DNA from: Flavobacterium panacagri
Lineage (GTDB): Bacteria > Bacteroidota > Bacteroidia > Flavobacteriales > Flavobacteriaceae
Reading direction: 5' to 3'
Assembly: GCF_030378165.1 (NCBI RefSeq)
Contig: NZ_CP119766.1
Span: 4,402,001-4,466,000 of the forward strand
DNA length: 64,000 nucleotides
Shown here: positions 53,226 through 62,099 of the stretch, piece after piece
Position numbering within the stretch: the stretch's first letter is position 1
How the letters are laid out: each line of letters opens with the position of its first letter
Translations under genes and position numbers: made by a program
Notes under the pieces: model-generated
Databases searched by the model: none
What the model saw: only the letters and a program-made list of their open reading frames with translations
Told to the model about the DNA's origin: nothing

Positions 53226-53253
53226 AAAAACAAATACATTCTAACCTTATTTC

Positions 53254-55623
53254 ATGAAACTCAAAATAGTACTGCTCTTAATTTTTTCGTCGACATTTTT
53301 AATAGCGCAAAATACCTTATCAGGTAAAATAAGTAATGAATCTGGAAGTCCTTTGGCAGGAGTTAGTATCCAGCTTTTAGGTACAGCAATTAGTGTAAAA
53401 ACAAATACTAGCGGATTTTATCTGATAGAAAATCTGGCAAATGGCCAATACACAATCGAAGTAAATTCAGATGGATATATTTCAAAAAAGCATCCCATTA
53501 TTTTAGAAAATTCTCAAAATATTTCCGTTGACATTATTTTAGAAAAGACAGCTCAAACATCGAGCGATGCAGAGAAATTAAATGATGTCGTAGTAAAGAG
53601 TATATCTGAAAAGAGAAAAAAAGAAGAAACGGCACAAGCCGTTTCTGTAATAGAAATGAGGGAAGTGAAGTTTAAAACTACAGACTTAGGCGAAGTACTT
53701 TCACAAACACAGGGTATAAATGTTAGACGTACCGGTGGTTTAGGTTCAAGAACAAACTTTTCAATGAATGGATTAACAGGCAATCAAATCCGTTTCTTCT
53801 TAGACGGCATTCCATTGGAATATCATGGTTATACTTTCGGGATTTCGACAGTTCCTGTTAATTTGATTGATCGTGTAGAAGTGTATAAGGGAGTAGTTCC
53901 AATTGAATTTGGAGCGGATGCTCTTGGTGGTGCTGTCAATTTAATCACCCCAAAAATCAAATCTGGTTTTAGTGGTTCTTTTTCAGCTCAGGCAGGATCT
54001 TTTGGAACCTACCGAACCTCTTTAATACTTAATAATTACAATGAAAAGACTGGATTTTTTATAAAGGGAAGCGGCTTTTATGATACCTCCAAAAACAATT
54101 ATAAAGTAGATGTTGATGTTGCTGATGATGCCGGTAAGATAAAAAAGGTAACTGTACCAAGATTTCATGATGCATACGATGGCTTTGGAGTACAATTAAT
54201 AACGGGTATCAAAGACAGAAACTGGGCAAAGCAATTGAGCATAGAAGGATTTTACACCGATTATACAAAAGAAATCCAGCACAATCAATTAATGGTTGGA
54301 GTTCCTTACGGAGAGGTAATGACTTATCGAAAATCGGCGGGAACCGTCCTCACCTACCGCAATGACTTTAGTGAAAGTTTTGCGTTAGATTTTATCTCAG
54401 GATATAATTATAGAGAACGACAGTTTACAGATGTATCCGACTATGTCTACAATTGGTATGGTGAACGCATTGAAGGCTCTGCAGGAAATGTCAGCGGAGA
54501 GATTTCAGAATCTACTGGCCCAAGTGATACTTATACTTGGAATAATGATGTTTTTTCACGTCTAAAAGCTTCATGGAAAATCAATAACCAATATGCCTTA
54601 AGTTTTACTTCTGCTCCCACCTATTCTAAACAAACCGGAGACGACAGACTTATTACGGGCTATGATCCTGCCACTGCCGTAAGAGAATTGCTCACATGGG
54701 TTAATGGTGCTGACTTTAAAATAAATGCATTTCATGAAAAATTAGAGAATCTATTGTTTATTAAAAATTACCTGCAAAAAGTAAATTCTGAAGAGAAAAT
54801 ACCGTCTAACAACTCCATAATCAAAGAAAACAGAAGTGTGAACTATTTTGGTTTTGGAAATGGATTTCGATTTAAATTTAATGAACAATTTTCTACCAGA
54901 CTAACGTATGAATATGCCACCCGTCTGCCTCAAACAGATGAATTGTTTGGAGATGGACAATTTATACAAGGTAATATGAACTTAAAACCGGAGCGCAGTC
55001 ATAATGTCAATTTTGAGCTTTTTTTCAAATCTAAAACTAATTATGAAGCAAGCAACTGGCAGGTTCAGACTAATCTCTTTTTGAGAAAGATAGACAATCA
55101 AATCTTATTTGTGCCCAGCTTAGACCGTAACAATACTTTTCAGAATGTATTTGCAGCAACCTCTAAGGGAATTGAAGTTTCAGGAAGCTGGACTTCTAAA
55201 AATGATAAACTTTCATTTCACGCTAATAGTACATACCAGCACTTTTACAATGATTCAAATGAAGGAATATTTGCCGCTTACAAAGGAGATAGAGTACCTA
55301 ATCAACCCTACTTTTTTGCTAACGGAGGGGCTAATTATTCTTTTCACAACATAATAGGCAAATCAGATAAATTATCATTTTTTCTTGATGCCAGATACGT
55401 GTATGAATTTTTTAGAAGCTGGGAAAGCGCTTCTGTAAATCCATTTGTTATTCCGAGTCAGCAGACTTTTGATTTGGGTACTACTTATCATAACAGCCTT
55501 GGTGGTGTTAAATATGCCATAACTGCAGAGATTCAAAACTTAACCAATGAAAAAAATTATGACTTTTTTGGTGTACAAAAGCCGGGAAGATCATTTAACA
55601 TCAAATTAGTAACTCAATTTTAA
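53254..55623 (+). CDS. TonB-dependent receptor, XusA-like
   Basis: A 789-aa outer-membrane receptor (signal peptide ending LIAQ). An N-terminal carboxypeptidase-like domain (~20-105, SGKISNESGSPLAGVSIQLLG) precedes LNDVVVKSISEKRKKEETAQ as the TonB-box region. The plug follows with FSMNGLTGNQIRFFLDGIPLEY and DRVEVYKGVVPIEFGADALGG. The barrel contains GNMNLKPERSHNVNFEL and ends LVTQF. The next gene, 21 bases downstream, is a surface lipoprotein. Receptor plus lipoprotein plus PepSY protein is the composition of the XusABC xenosiderophore system of Bacteroides; specificity cannot be read from sequence. Confidence 0.9.
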   Translation: MKLKIVLLLIFSSTFLIAQNTLSGKISNESGSPLAGVSIQLLGTAISVKTNTSGFYLIENLANGQYTIEVNSDGYISKKHPIILENSQNISVDIILEKTAQTSSDAEKLNDVVVKSISEKRKKEETAQAVSVIEMREVKFKTTDLGEVLSQTQGINVRRTGGLGSRTNFSMNGLTGNQIRFFLDGIPLEYHGYTFGISTVPVNLIDRVEVYKGVVPIEFGADALGGAVNLITPKIKSGFSGSFSAQAGSFGTYRTSLILNNYNEKTGFFIKGSGFYDTSKNNYKVDVDVADDAGKIKKVTVPRFHDAYDGFGVQLITGIKDRNWAKQLSIEGFYTDYTKEIQHNQLMVGVPYGEVMTYRKSAGTVLTYRNDFSESFALDFISGYNYRERQFTDVSDYVYNWYGERIEGSAGNVSGEISESTGPSDTYTWNNDVFSRLKASWKINNQYALSFTSAPTYSKQTGDDRLITGYDPATAVRELLTWVNGADFKINAFHEKLENLLFIKNYLQKVNSEEKIPSNNSIIKENRSVNYFGFGNGFRFKFNEQFSTRLTYEYATRLPQTDELFGDGQFIQGNMNLKPERSHNVNFELFFKSKTNYEASNWQVQTNLFLRKIDNQILFVPSLDRNNTFQNVFAATSKGIEVSGSWTSKNDKLSFHANSTYQHFYNDSNEGIFAAYKGDRVPNQPYFFANGGANYSFHNIIGKSDKLSFFLDARYVYEFFRSWESASVNPFVIPSQQTFDLGTTYHNSLGGVKYAITAEIQNLTNEKNYDFFGVQKPGRSFNIKLVTQF

Positions 55624-55644
55624 TTAATTATACAACCAATAAGT

Positions 55645-56859
55645 ATGAAAACAAATCGATTTTTTACAAAGTATACCGTTGCGGCAATAATGTGTTCGGT
55701 ATTCGCTTTAACATCATGTAGTTCAGATGATAACAAAACCGATGAAGGCCAGGGTGATAATCCAGCTGTTATTGCATCAGTTCGTGTAAATACTCCTTCA
55801 GGCAGAGTTTTTTATTTAGGAGCATACGATAAATTTCCTTCGACCCTTGATTATAAAACAATGACAGAGATTGGTCCAGGCGCAACAATATATTCTTATG
55901 GCGAACACCCTTATGTTTGGAATGGTACAGCATCAACCTTGACCAAATACAATGTAAGCAACGATATGAAAATTTCGAGTGCAGATGCTTTAAGCCTTAC
56001 TGGTACAGGTGTAAGCGGTACTTTTGGTCCTCCTGCTTTTGTATCTGAAACAGAAGCTTATTTTTTCGCTTTAAATGATGGAAAAATTATTAAGTTCAAT
56101 CCAGCGACTATGTCTATAACAGAAACTATAACTGTTACCCCATTACCATTAAGCAACGACGCGGCTATTAAAACATCTACTTATATGAGTTATGTTACTT
56201 CGGCAAAAAAAATCATTTTACCTGTAGCAGCAACGCCAACTGATTTTAATAAATTTCCGCAATATGCTCAAATTGCTGTTTTTGATATTGCGTCAAAAGT
56301 GGTTACTTATGTTAAAGATACTCGCATGTCAATGGGCTATGATACGTTTGCAAAAGGAAACGATGGCACTTTATACTACAGACCTTCACGTGCTACATCT
56401 CTGTCATTAGATTATAGCACAGTAACGGGCGCACCTCCTGCTGGCGGACTATTAAAAGTAAATCCTAACGGAACATTTGATCCTAACTTTTTCGTAGACT
56501 TAAAAGCGCCGTTAAATGCGCATTCAGTAAATGTCGTAGCATATGTTCATGGAGATAAAGCTCTTGCTCAATATCTTGACAATACCTTTACGCCACCAGC
56601 AAAACCAGCTGATTGGTATAATGCACCTACAAAATTTGCTCTTGTAGATTTAAAAACGCTAAAAGTTGAACCTTTTACTTCTTTTGAAAAATACGGTACT
56701 GTTTATACAGTTGGTACGATTGATGGCGTAGAATATTATGGAAATATCACTGCTCCTGATGGAAAATTCAGTCTTTTGAAACAAAAAGGAGCTGCTGAAT
56801 TCGAAGCTGTTTCTGAAGCTATCGGCGGTAGTTTAATATTTGTTGGAAGATTAAGATAA
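55645..56859 (+). CDS. DUF4374-like beta-propeller lipoprotein, XusB-like
   Basis: A 404-aa lipoprotein with lipobox Cys25 (FALTSCSSDDN) followed by Ser/Asp residues. The rest is a propeller-like repeat protein (TSTYMSYVTSAKKIILPVAA, YAQIAVFDIASKVV, ALVDLKTLKVEPF). This pattern fits DUF4374 proteins, which lie next to TonB receptors; XusB of Bacteroides thetaiotaomicron belongs there and binds ferric enterobactin at the cell surface. It is 21 bases downstream of the receptor gene and is followed by a terminator, so the two form an operon. The family call is by pattern and context, and function as a siderophore-binding surface protein is inferred. Confidence 0.8.
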   Translation: MKTNRFFTKYTVAAIMCSVFALTSCSSDDNKTDEGQGDNPAVIASVRVNTPSGRVFYLGAYDKFPSTLDYKTMTEIGPGATIYSYGEHPYVWNGTASTLTKYNVSNDMKISSADALSLTGTGVSGTFGPPAFVSETEAYFFALNDGKIIKFNPATMSITETITVTPLPLSNDAAIKTSTYMSYVTSAKKIILPVAATPTDFNKFPQYAQIAVFDIASKVVTYVKDTRMSMGYDTFAKGNDGTLYYRPSRATSLSLDYSTVTGAPPAGGLLKVNPNGTFDPNFFVDLKAPLNAHSVNVVAYVHGDKALAQYLDNTFTPPAKPADWYNAPTKFALVDLKTLKVEPFTSFEKYGTVYTVGTIDGVEYYGNITAPDGKFSLLKQKGAAEFEAVSEAIGGSLIFVGRLR

Positions 56860-56886
56860 CACATATATTGAATAGCATAAACTTAA

Positions 56887-56918
56887 AAGAATCTGTCTAA
56901 AAGGGCAGATTCTTTTTT
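56887..56918 (+). terminator. Rho-independent terminator of the XusA/XusB-like operon
   Basis: AAGAATCTG (56887-56895) pairs with CAGATTCTT (56906-56914) around a ~10-base loop and is followed by a run of T. It is 28 bases past the stop at 56859. Confidence 0.85.
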
Positions 56919-57425
56919 ATATACCATCTGTCTTTCCTTGTGCCTCTACTTCCCAGATACAGAAATTAAATTCTACAAGCATTGAGTAATACAAGCTACA
57001 AACTTTATACCTAAAAAATATAATAAAATCATCTCCAACAATATAAAAGCTCTTTTTTAGTGATAAAAAGAGTCTAATACAAAAACTATAAAGTCTATTC
57101 ATTAGAAATATACCTGATTATTTAATCGCTCTGTTAAAAGCCTGTTTAGGAGTTTTTTTTAGCATCGAAAATTCTAAAAGCAAAGCAAATGATTCTTAAA
57201 ACACAAATATTGTTATTTATCCCCTTAATATTTGTGAAATGCCTACTAATTAAAACTCTCAGAAAAGATAAGTTTGCTAATTATAAAATAAATTATTCTT
57301 TATAATTCCAGTAATTTATAAACGAATTTTTATTATTTCGCTTCAATGATTTTAGGTCATAATTATGACAAACAATTTCCTATTTTAGTGCATTTTATCT
57401 TAAAAACAGTATCCGTTGAATTTCT
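56919..57425. other. Intergenic region before hybrid sensor 2
   Basis: About 500 AT-rich bases with no convincing gene; a minus-strand frame at 56917-57102 has no support. TATTTCG at 57334-57340 is a weak -7-like box about 90 bases before the sensor start, comparable to TATTTTCG before sensor 1. No copy of the ATCCTG operator was seen. Confidence 0.4.
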
Positions 57426-60400
57426 ATGAGATTTTTAAAAAAAAAATACCATTATGCTTTAGTGCTTTTATTGCTTTGCAGGTCAATCTGTTATTGCCAA
57501 GAAAGCTACACTTTTAACCATTATCTGGTAGAGGATGGACTACCGCACAATATTATCAATAATATTATTCAGGATAAAAAAGGATTTATGTGGTTTGCCA
57601 CCACTAACGGCTTAAGCAAGTACAATGGATATAGATTCAAAAACTACAAAACAGAAGCTACGGATAAAGTTTTGATGAAAAACAACCGTATCGATTGGAT
57701 TACCGAAGATGCTTTCGGAAAAATATGGATGCGTACATTGTCCAACAAAAATAAAGTCTATTGCTTTGATCCTACGATAAATGAATTCTGGGGAGCCGAA
57801 TTAATACCGGAAGTAGTAAAAAACAATATAGAAATTACTCAGATACTTCCTCAAAAATCAGGTTTAGTATGGCTTATCACAAAAAATAACGGCTGTATTG
57901 CCATTACAAACAACAGCTATTCTTATCAAATTTTCAGTAAAGATAATGGACGCTTAAATAGCAATAAAGTCATAACCATTTTTGAAGATCATTCTAAAAA
58001 CAGCTGGATTTTAACGGAGCGCGGCATTATGCTACTAAAAGCAAATCAACTTCAGACCAATCCAAAATCACTATTAGGAGTAAATGAACAATCTAAAACA
58101 TTTTACAGCGCACTGGAACTTGAAGATGAAATCTGGTTTGGAGGCGCTGACAGCAATTTACTTCAATATACGAAAGGAACACAAAACTACAGGACTCATC
58201 AATTAGGTTTAAATGGTGAGATAATTATTCTAAAAAAAGTAGACAGTTCGACAGTTATCGCTATAACCGAGCAGGCTGATTTTTGTCTACTAAACATTCA
58301 TACTGGACAAACAAGTAAGTTTAAAACTTCTGATATAACAAATCTCGAACAAAAGAAAATAAACGTTATAAGGCTGACACAAGATCTATTATGGTTTACC
58401 AATAATGATGAAGCCGGCATTTATGCTGTGAATATAAAAACTAAAAAAGTAAGTTATTTTCCAGCTGGCGCTGATGAAACTGGACTAACTCAGTTTTCTG
58501 TAAAAGCGACTGTATTGACTAATACAAAAGGAGAAATCTGGGTGCAACCCAATAATGGCAGTTTTTCAAAATACGATGCTACTACCAACCGTTTAATTCC
58601 TTTTGAAACTACAGCTTATTTTCCGAAAGGAAACTTCAGCAATAAATTTCATATTGCTTACTTTGACCGACAAGGCAATTTATGGTACAATACACAGACC
58701 GCAGGAATTATAAAAGTTACTTTCAGTCAAAATAATTTTAAAGCTTTAAAGATTGAAAATCCTCAAATAAAATTAGGCATTAAAGATGTTCGTGCCGTAT
58801 TTCAGGATAAAAACGAAAACATTTGGGTGGCGAATAAACAAAATCAGCTCATTCTTTTTGATAAAAACTTTAAAAAACTTGGATGTATTTCGCCTGACGG
58901 ACAATTAGTTCCTCAGGCTGTCTGGAAAAAACCAATTTATAGCATTATTCAAGACAAAGAATCTGTAATATGGATTGGCACACGTGGAGACGGACTCTTT
59001 AAATTTAATCAAAAAGATCAAAACTACAGCTATCAGGTTCAACGCTTTAAGAATATAGAAAATAATCCGAACAGCTTAAGCAATGATAATATTTACACTA
59101 TTTTTGAAGATCAGTCTAAACGTTTATGGGTTGGTACTTTAACTGGATTAAACTTAATTCGAAAACGAGGAAATACTTTAGATTTCATTAATCAGAATGG
59201 ACGATTAAAGAATACGCTGCTTGAGAAGCATTTGCATATTCGCTGTATCAAACAGGACAAACAAGGCATATTATATATCGGATCTACAACTGGACTATTG
59301 GTAGTAGATGGCAAAAAAAGATTTCCAGAGCTGGTTTCTTCGATTAAAGTTTATGAAAAAACACAGCAAGAAACAGCTTGTCCAAAGAGTAACGATATTA
59401 TTGATTTCTGTATGACTAAAAGCGGTCAGGCATTTATCGCAACGGCTGATGGCGGTATTAGTAAAGTCACAACCAGAGATGCATCAGGATATCCGAAAGA
59501 ATTCAAACATTATACGCAAAAAGAGGGACTTCCATCCAATAATATTTTATCATTATTGGAGGACAATGATCAAAATTTATGGATCACAACCGATTATATC
59601 TTGACGCGCTTTAATCCTAGAGCAGAGCTCTTCGAAGTATATTCGGAAGTAAAACCAATTATGACCTTTAATAATTTTACCGAAGCGACAAGGATTAAAT
59701 TACAAAGCGGCGAATTGCTATTTGGTTATGCCGAAGGATTACTGCATTTTTTTCCAAACCAGATAAAATCAAATAATACTATTCCAACATTAGCCTTAAC
59801 AGATTTTCAGGTTTACAATCAAAATAGTAATAATGCCCCTTTTAATTTATCATACTCGATAGACAGTAACCCCGTAATAGAATTAAAACACAATCAGAAT
59901 TTTTTTAATATAGAATTTGCTGCATTAGATTATATCAATCCTGAAAATATCAAATATGCTTATAAATTGGAAGGTTTTGATGAAAATTGGAATTATACCA
60001 ATGATCAGCATGCTGCGTTTTATACCAATGTTCCAAAAGGAAATTATATTTTCAAGGTAAAATCGACCAACAGTCAAGGAAACTGGGTAACCAATGAACG
60101 TCAGATCAACATCACGGTACAGCCAGCGATTTGGAATACCTGGATTGCCTACATTATTTACAGCATGCTTGTACTGGGGATTATTTGGGGAATCAATCAT
60201 GTAGTTTTGACCATGTATAGACTCAAAACCAATACGCAAATGGAGAAAGATATGTTTGAAATGAAACATAAATTTTTCATTGATATTTCACACGAACTAC
60301 GAACTCCTCTTACTTTAATTACAGGCCCTGTTGATTATCTAATTAATGATTCTGGTACTTCGGAAGTCGTAAAAAAACAATTGACCTATGTATCTCAAAA

Positions 60401-61814
60401 TACCAATCGATTGCAACGCTTGGTAAATCAGATCCTGGATTTTAGAAAAATACAGGATCAAAAACTACAGATTTCAGAAATCAATCTGACGGTGTTTGCC
60501 AACGATATATTCAATAATTTTTTAGAGACTGCACAAGAACGAAATATAACCTATTTGTTTGAAGTTGAAGGAGAAGATTTTCGTTTATGGGCTGATAAAA
60601 ATGCCTTAGAAAAGATTTTAATGAATTTGTTGTCCAATGCTTTTAAATATACACCAAACGGAAAGTCGATTACATTAAAAATTACAAAAACGTCAAACCA
60701 ATTGCAATTGCAGGTTATCGATTCGGGATTAGGCATACAAGAGGATTTTCAGAGCCGAATTTTCAATCGATTTTCATCTTATAATACCAATGCCAATAAT
60801 CCGAGTACTGGAATCGGACTTTCAATGGTTAAGGAATTGGTGGAACAGCACCATGCAGAAATTACTTTCAGCAGTAAAACCAATGAAGGAAGCACTTTTA
60901 CTTTACACTTTAAAATTGGCTATGATCATTTTAATGATGATGTAGAAATTCTTAATGAAGAACCTACAGCAATAATTGAGATTGCAAAAGAAGAAAATAC
61001 GATACAAAAGACAAATGAAAAAGTCAAAGTATTAGTTGTTGAAGATGATTTGAATTTACGCACTTTTATAAAAAATGTATTGGAAGAAGATTATGAAGTA
61101 ATCGAAGCCGAAGATGGCGAAGATGGATACCAAAAAATAGTCGAAAACACTCCAGATTTTGTAATTAGTGATATCATGATGCCGAAACTTAACGGAGTAG
61201 ATTTGTTGAAGAAAATTAGAAATAACATAGAAACCAGTCACGTCCCTGTTGTGTTATTAACAGCAAAAACAACAATAGAAAGTCAGTTGGAAGGAATGAA
61301 CTATGGTGCCGACGATTATATTACCAAACCTTTCAGTGTAAGTTATTTACGAGCCCGTATTGTGAATTTACTAGAACAGCGCAAACGCTTACAAAGTATT
61401 TTTGAAAACTATGATAAGAATACATTAAAAAGCGAACCTAATCCTAAAGAAGATTATGAACCAAAACCTCATTTAGTAAGCGACAAGGACGAAGAAATGA
61501 TGCGAAAAATCATGGATTGCATCGAAGAAAATATTGACAATAATGAATTTTCAGTTGAAATTTTAGGAAGTACTGTTGGCTTAAACCGAACGACTTTATA
61601 TTATAAAATAAAAAGTTTAACAGGTTATTCTCCTGTTGAATTTATCCGTGATATTAGAATAAAACGTGCTGCTCAATTATTATCTGACAGTCAGTTATTG
61701 ATCAAAGAGATTGCAGATATGACTGGTTTTTCGGATATGAAGTATTTTACAAAATCCTTTAAAAACAAATACGGAGATACTCCAACTGAATACCGACATA
61801 AGCATAAAGCGTAA
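57426..61814 (+). CDS. Hybrid two-component system sensor/regulator (HTCS) 2
   Basis: A 1462-aa hybrid sensor with the same layout as sensor 1 but divergent sequence. It has a signal peptide ending CYCQ, then ~14 propeller repeats (GFMWFATTNGLSKYNG, VIWIGTRGDGLF, LWVGTLTGLNLI), a Y_Y_Y domain (~838-895) and a membrane helix (~902-926). The kinase has H956 in SHELRTPLTLI, then NLLSNAFKYTPNG and STGIGLSMV. The receiver has phospho-acceptor D1249 in ISDIMMPKLNG. An AraC HTH ends the protein (FSVEILGSTVGLNRTTLYYKI, FSDMKYFTKSF). It faces the GH105-GH43 operon from the right edge and probably senses an oligosaccharide released in that branch. Two such sensors in one locus suggest two distinct ligands. 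Confidence 0.96.
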   Translation: MRFLKKKYHYALVLLLLCRSICYCQESYTFNHYLVEDGLPHNIINNIIQDKKGFMWFATTNGLSKYNGYRFKNYKTEATDKVLMKNNRIDWITEDAFGKIWMRTLSNKNKVYCFDPTINEFWGAELIPEVVKNNIEITQILPQKSGLVWLITKNNGCIAITNNSYSYQIFSKDNGRLNSNKVITIFEDHSKNSWILTERGIMLLKANQLQTNPKSLLGVNEQSKTFYSALELEDEIWFGGADSNLLQYTKGTQNYRTHQLGLNGEIIILKKVDSSTVIAITEQADFCLLNIHTGQTSKFKTSDITNLEQKKINVIRLTQDLLWFTNNDEAGIYAVNIKTKKVSYFPAGADETGLTQFSVKATVLTNTKGEIWVQPNNGSFSKYDATTNRLIPFETTAYFPKGNFSNKFHIAYFDRQGNLWYNTQTAGIIKVTFSQNNFKALKIENPQIKLGIKDVRAVFQDKNENIWVANKQNQLILFDKNFKKLGCISPDGQLVPQAVWKKPIYSIIQDKESVIWIGTRGDGLFKFNQKDQNYSYQVQRFKNIENNPNSLSNDNIYTIFEDQSKRLWVGTLTGLNLIRKRGNTLDFINQNGRLKNTLLEKHLHIRCIKQDKQGILYIGSTTGLLVVDGKKRFPELVSSIKVYEKTQQETACPKSNDIIDFCMTKSGQAFIATADGGISKVTTRDASGYPKEFKHYTQKEGLPSNNILSLLEDNDQNLWITTDYILTRFNPRAELFEVYSEVKPIMTFNNFTEATRIKLQSGELLFGYAEGLLHFFPNQIKSNNTIPTLALTDFQVYNQNSNNAPFNLSYSIDSNPVIELKHNQNFFNIEFAALDYINPENIKYAYKLEGFDENWNYTNDQHAAFYTNVPKGNYIFKVKSTNSQGNWVTNERQINITVQPAIWNTWIAYIIYSMLVLGIIWGINHVVLTMYRLKTNTQMEKDMFEMKHKFFIDISHELRTPLTLITGPVDYLINDSGTSEVVKKQLTYVSQNTNRLQRLVNQILDFRKIQDQKLQISEINLTVFANDIFNNFLETAQERNITYLFEVEGEDFRLWADKNALEKILMNLLSNAFKYTPNGKSITLKITKTSNQLQLQVIDSGLGIQEDFQSRIFNRFSSYNTNANNPSTGIGLSMVKELVEQHHAEITFSSKTNEGSTFTLHFKIGYDHFNDDVEILNEEPTAIIEIAKEENTIQKTNEKVKVLVVEDDLNLRTFIKNVLEEDYEVIEAEDGEDGYQKIVENTPDFVISDIMMPKLNGVDLLKKIRNNIETSHVPVVLLTAKTTIESQLEGMNYGADDYITKPFSVSYLRARIVNLLEQRKRLQSIFENYDKNTLKSEPNPKEDYEPKPHLVSDKDEEMMRKIMDCIEENIDNNEFSVEILGSTVGLNRTTLYYKIKSLTGYSPVEFIRDIRIKRAAQLLSDSQLLIKEIADMTGFSDMKYFTKSFKNKYGDTPTEYRHKHKA

Positions 61815-61873
61815 AAGTTAAAAAGATTACGTAATCAGTAAAAATCTAAAAATAGGATTCTAAATTTTAATTC

Positions 61874-61933
61874 AACCACAAATTGCGCAAATTCACACAA
61901 ATTAATTTGCGAAAATTTGTGCAATTTGTGGTT
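61874..61933. repeat. 60-bp palindrome, copy 2
   Basis: Adjacent arms 61874-61903 and 61904-61933 are reverse complements with a few mismatches; the right arm is nearly identical to that of the copy at 22187-22216. Both copies sit at the end of converging transcription units, about 40-60 bases past a plus-strand stop. Confidence 0.8.
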
Positions 61934-61968
61934 ATATAAAAAAAAAAACAGAATCCTTTACGCATAAA

Positions 61969-61992
61969 AAAAGAAGTCAGAAGACTTCTTTT
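61969..61992. terminator. Bidirectional terminator between HTCS 2 and GH43
   Basis: AAAAGAAGTC (61969-61978) and GACTTCTTTT (61983-61992) form a 10-bp stem with a 4-base loop. The A-rich and T-rich ends supply a U-tract on both strands, suitable for the convergent genes ending at 61814 and 62100. Confidence 0.7.
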
Positions 61993-62099
61993 ATCCTAGT
62001 GCCAGTGAAAGTAACTAATTACAATTAACCACAAAAATACTTAATGACTTAAACCATAACCACCAGATCGAAAAAAAAATTAAACTTAAACTTAAAACC

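Noticed and set aside
56917..57102. Minus-strand 61-aa frame after the XusB-like gene
   Set aside because: Lies in AT-rich intergenic DNA partly inside the terminator; no motif or start signal.
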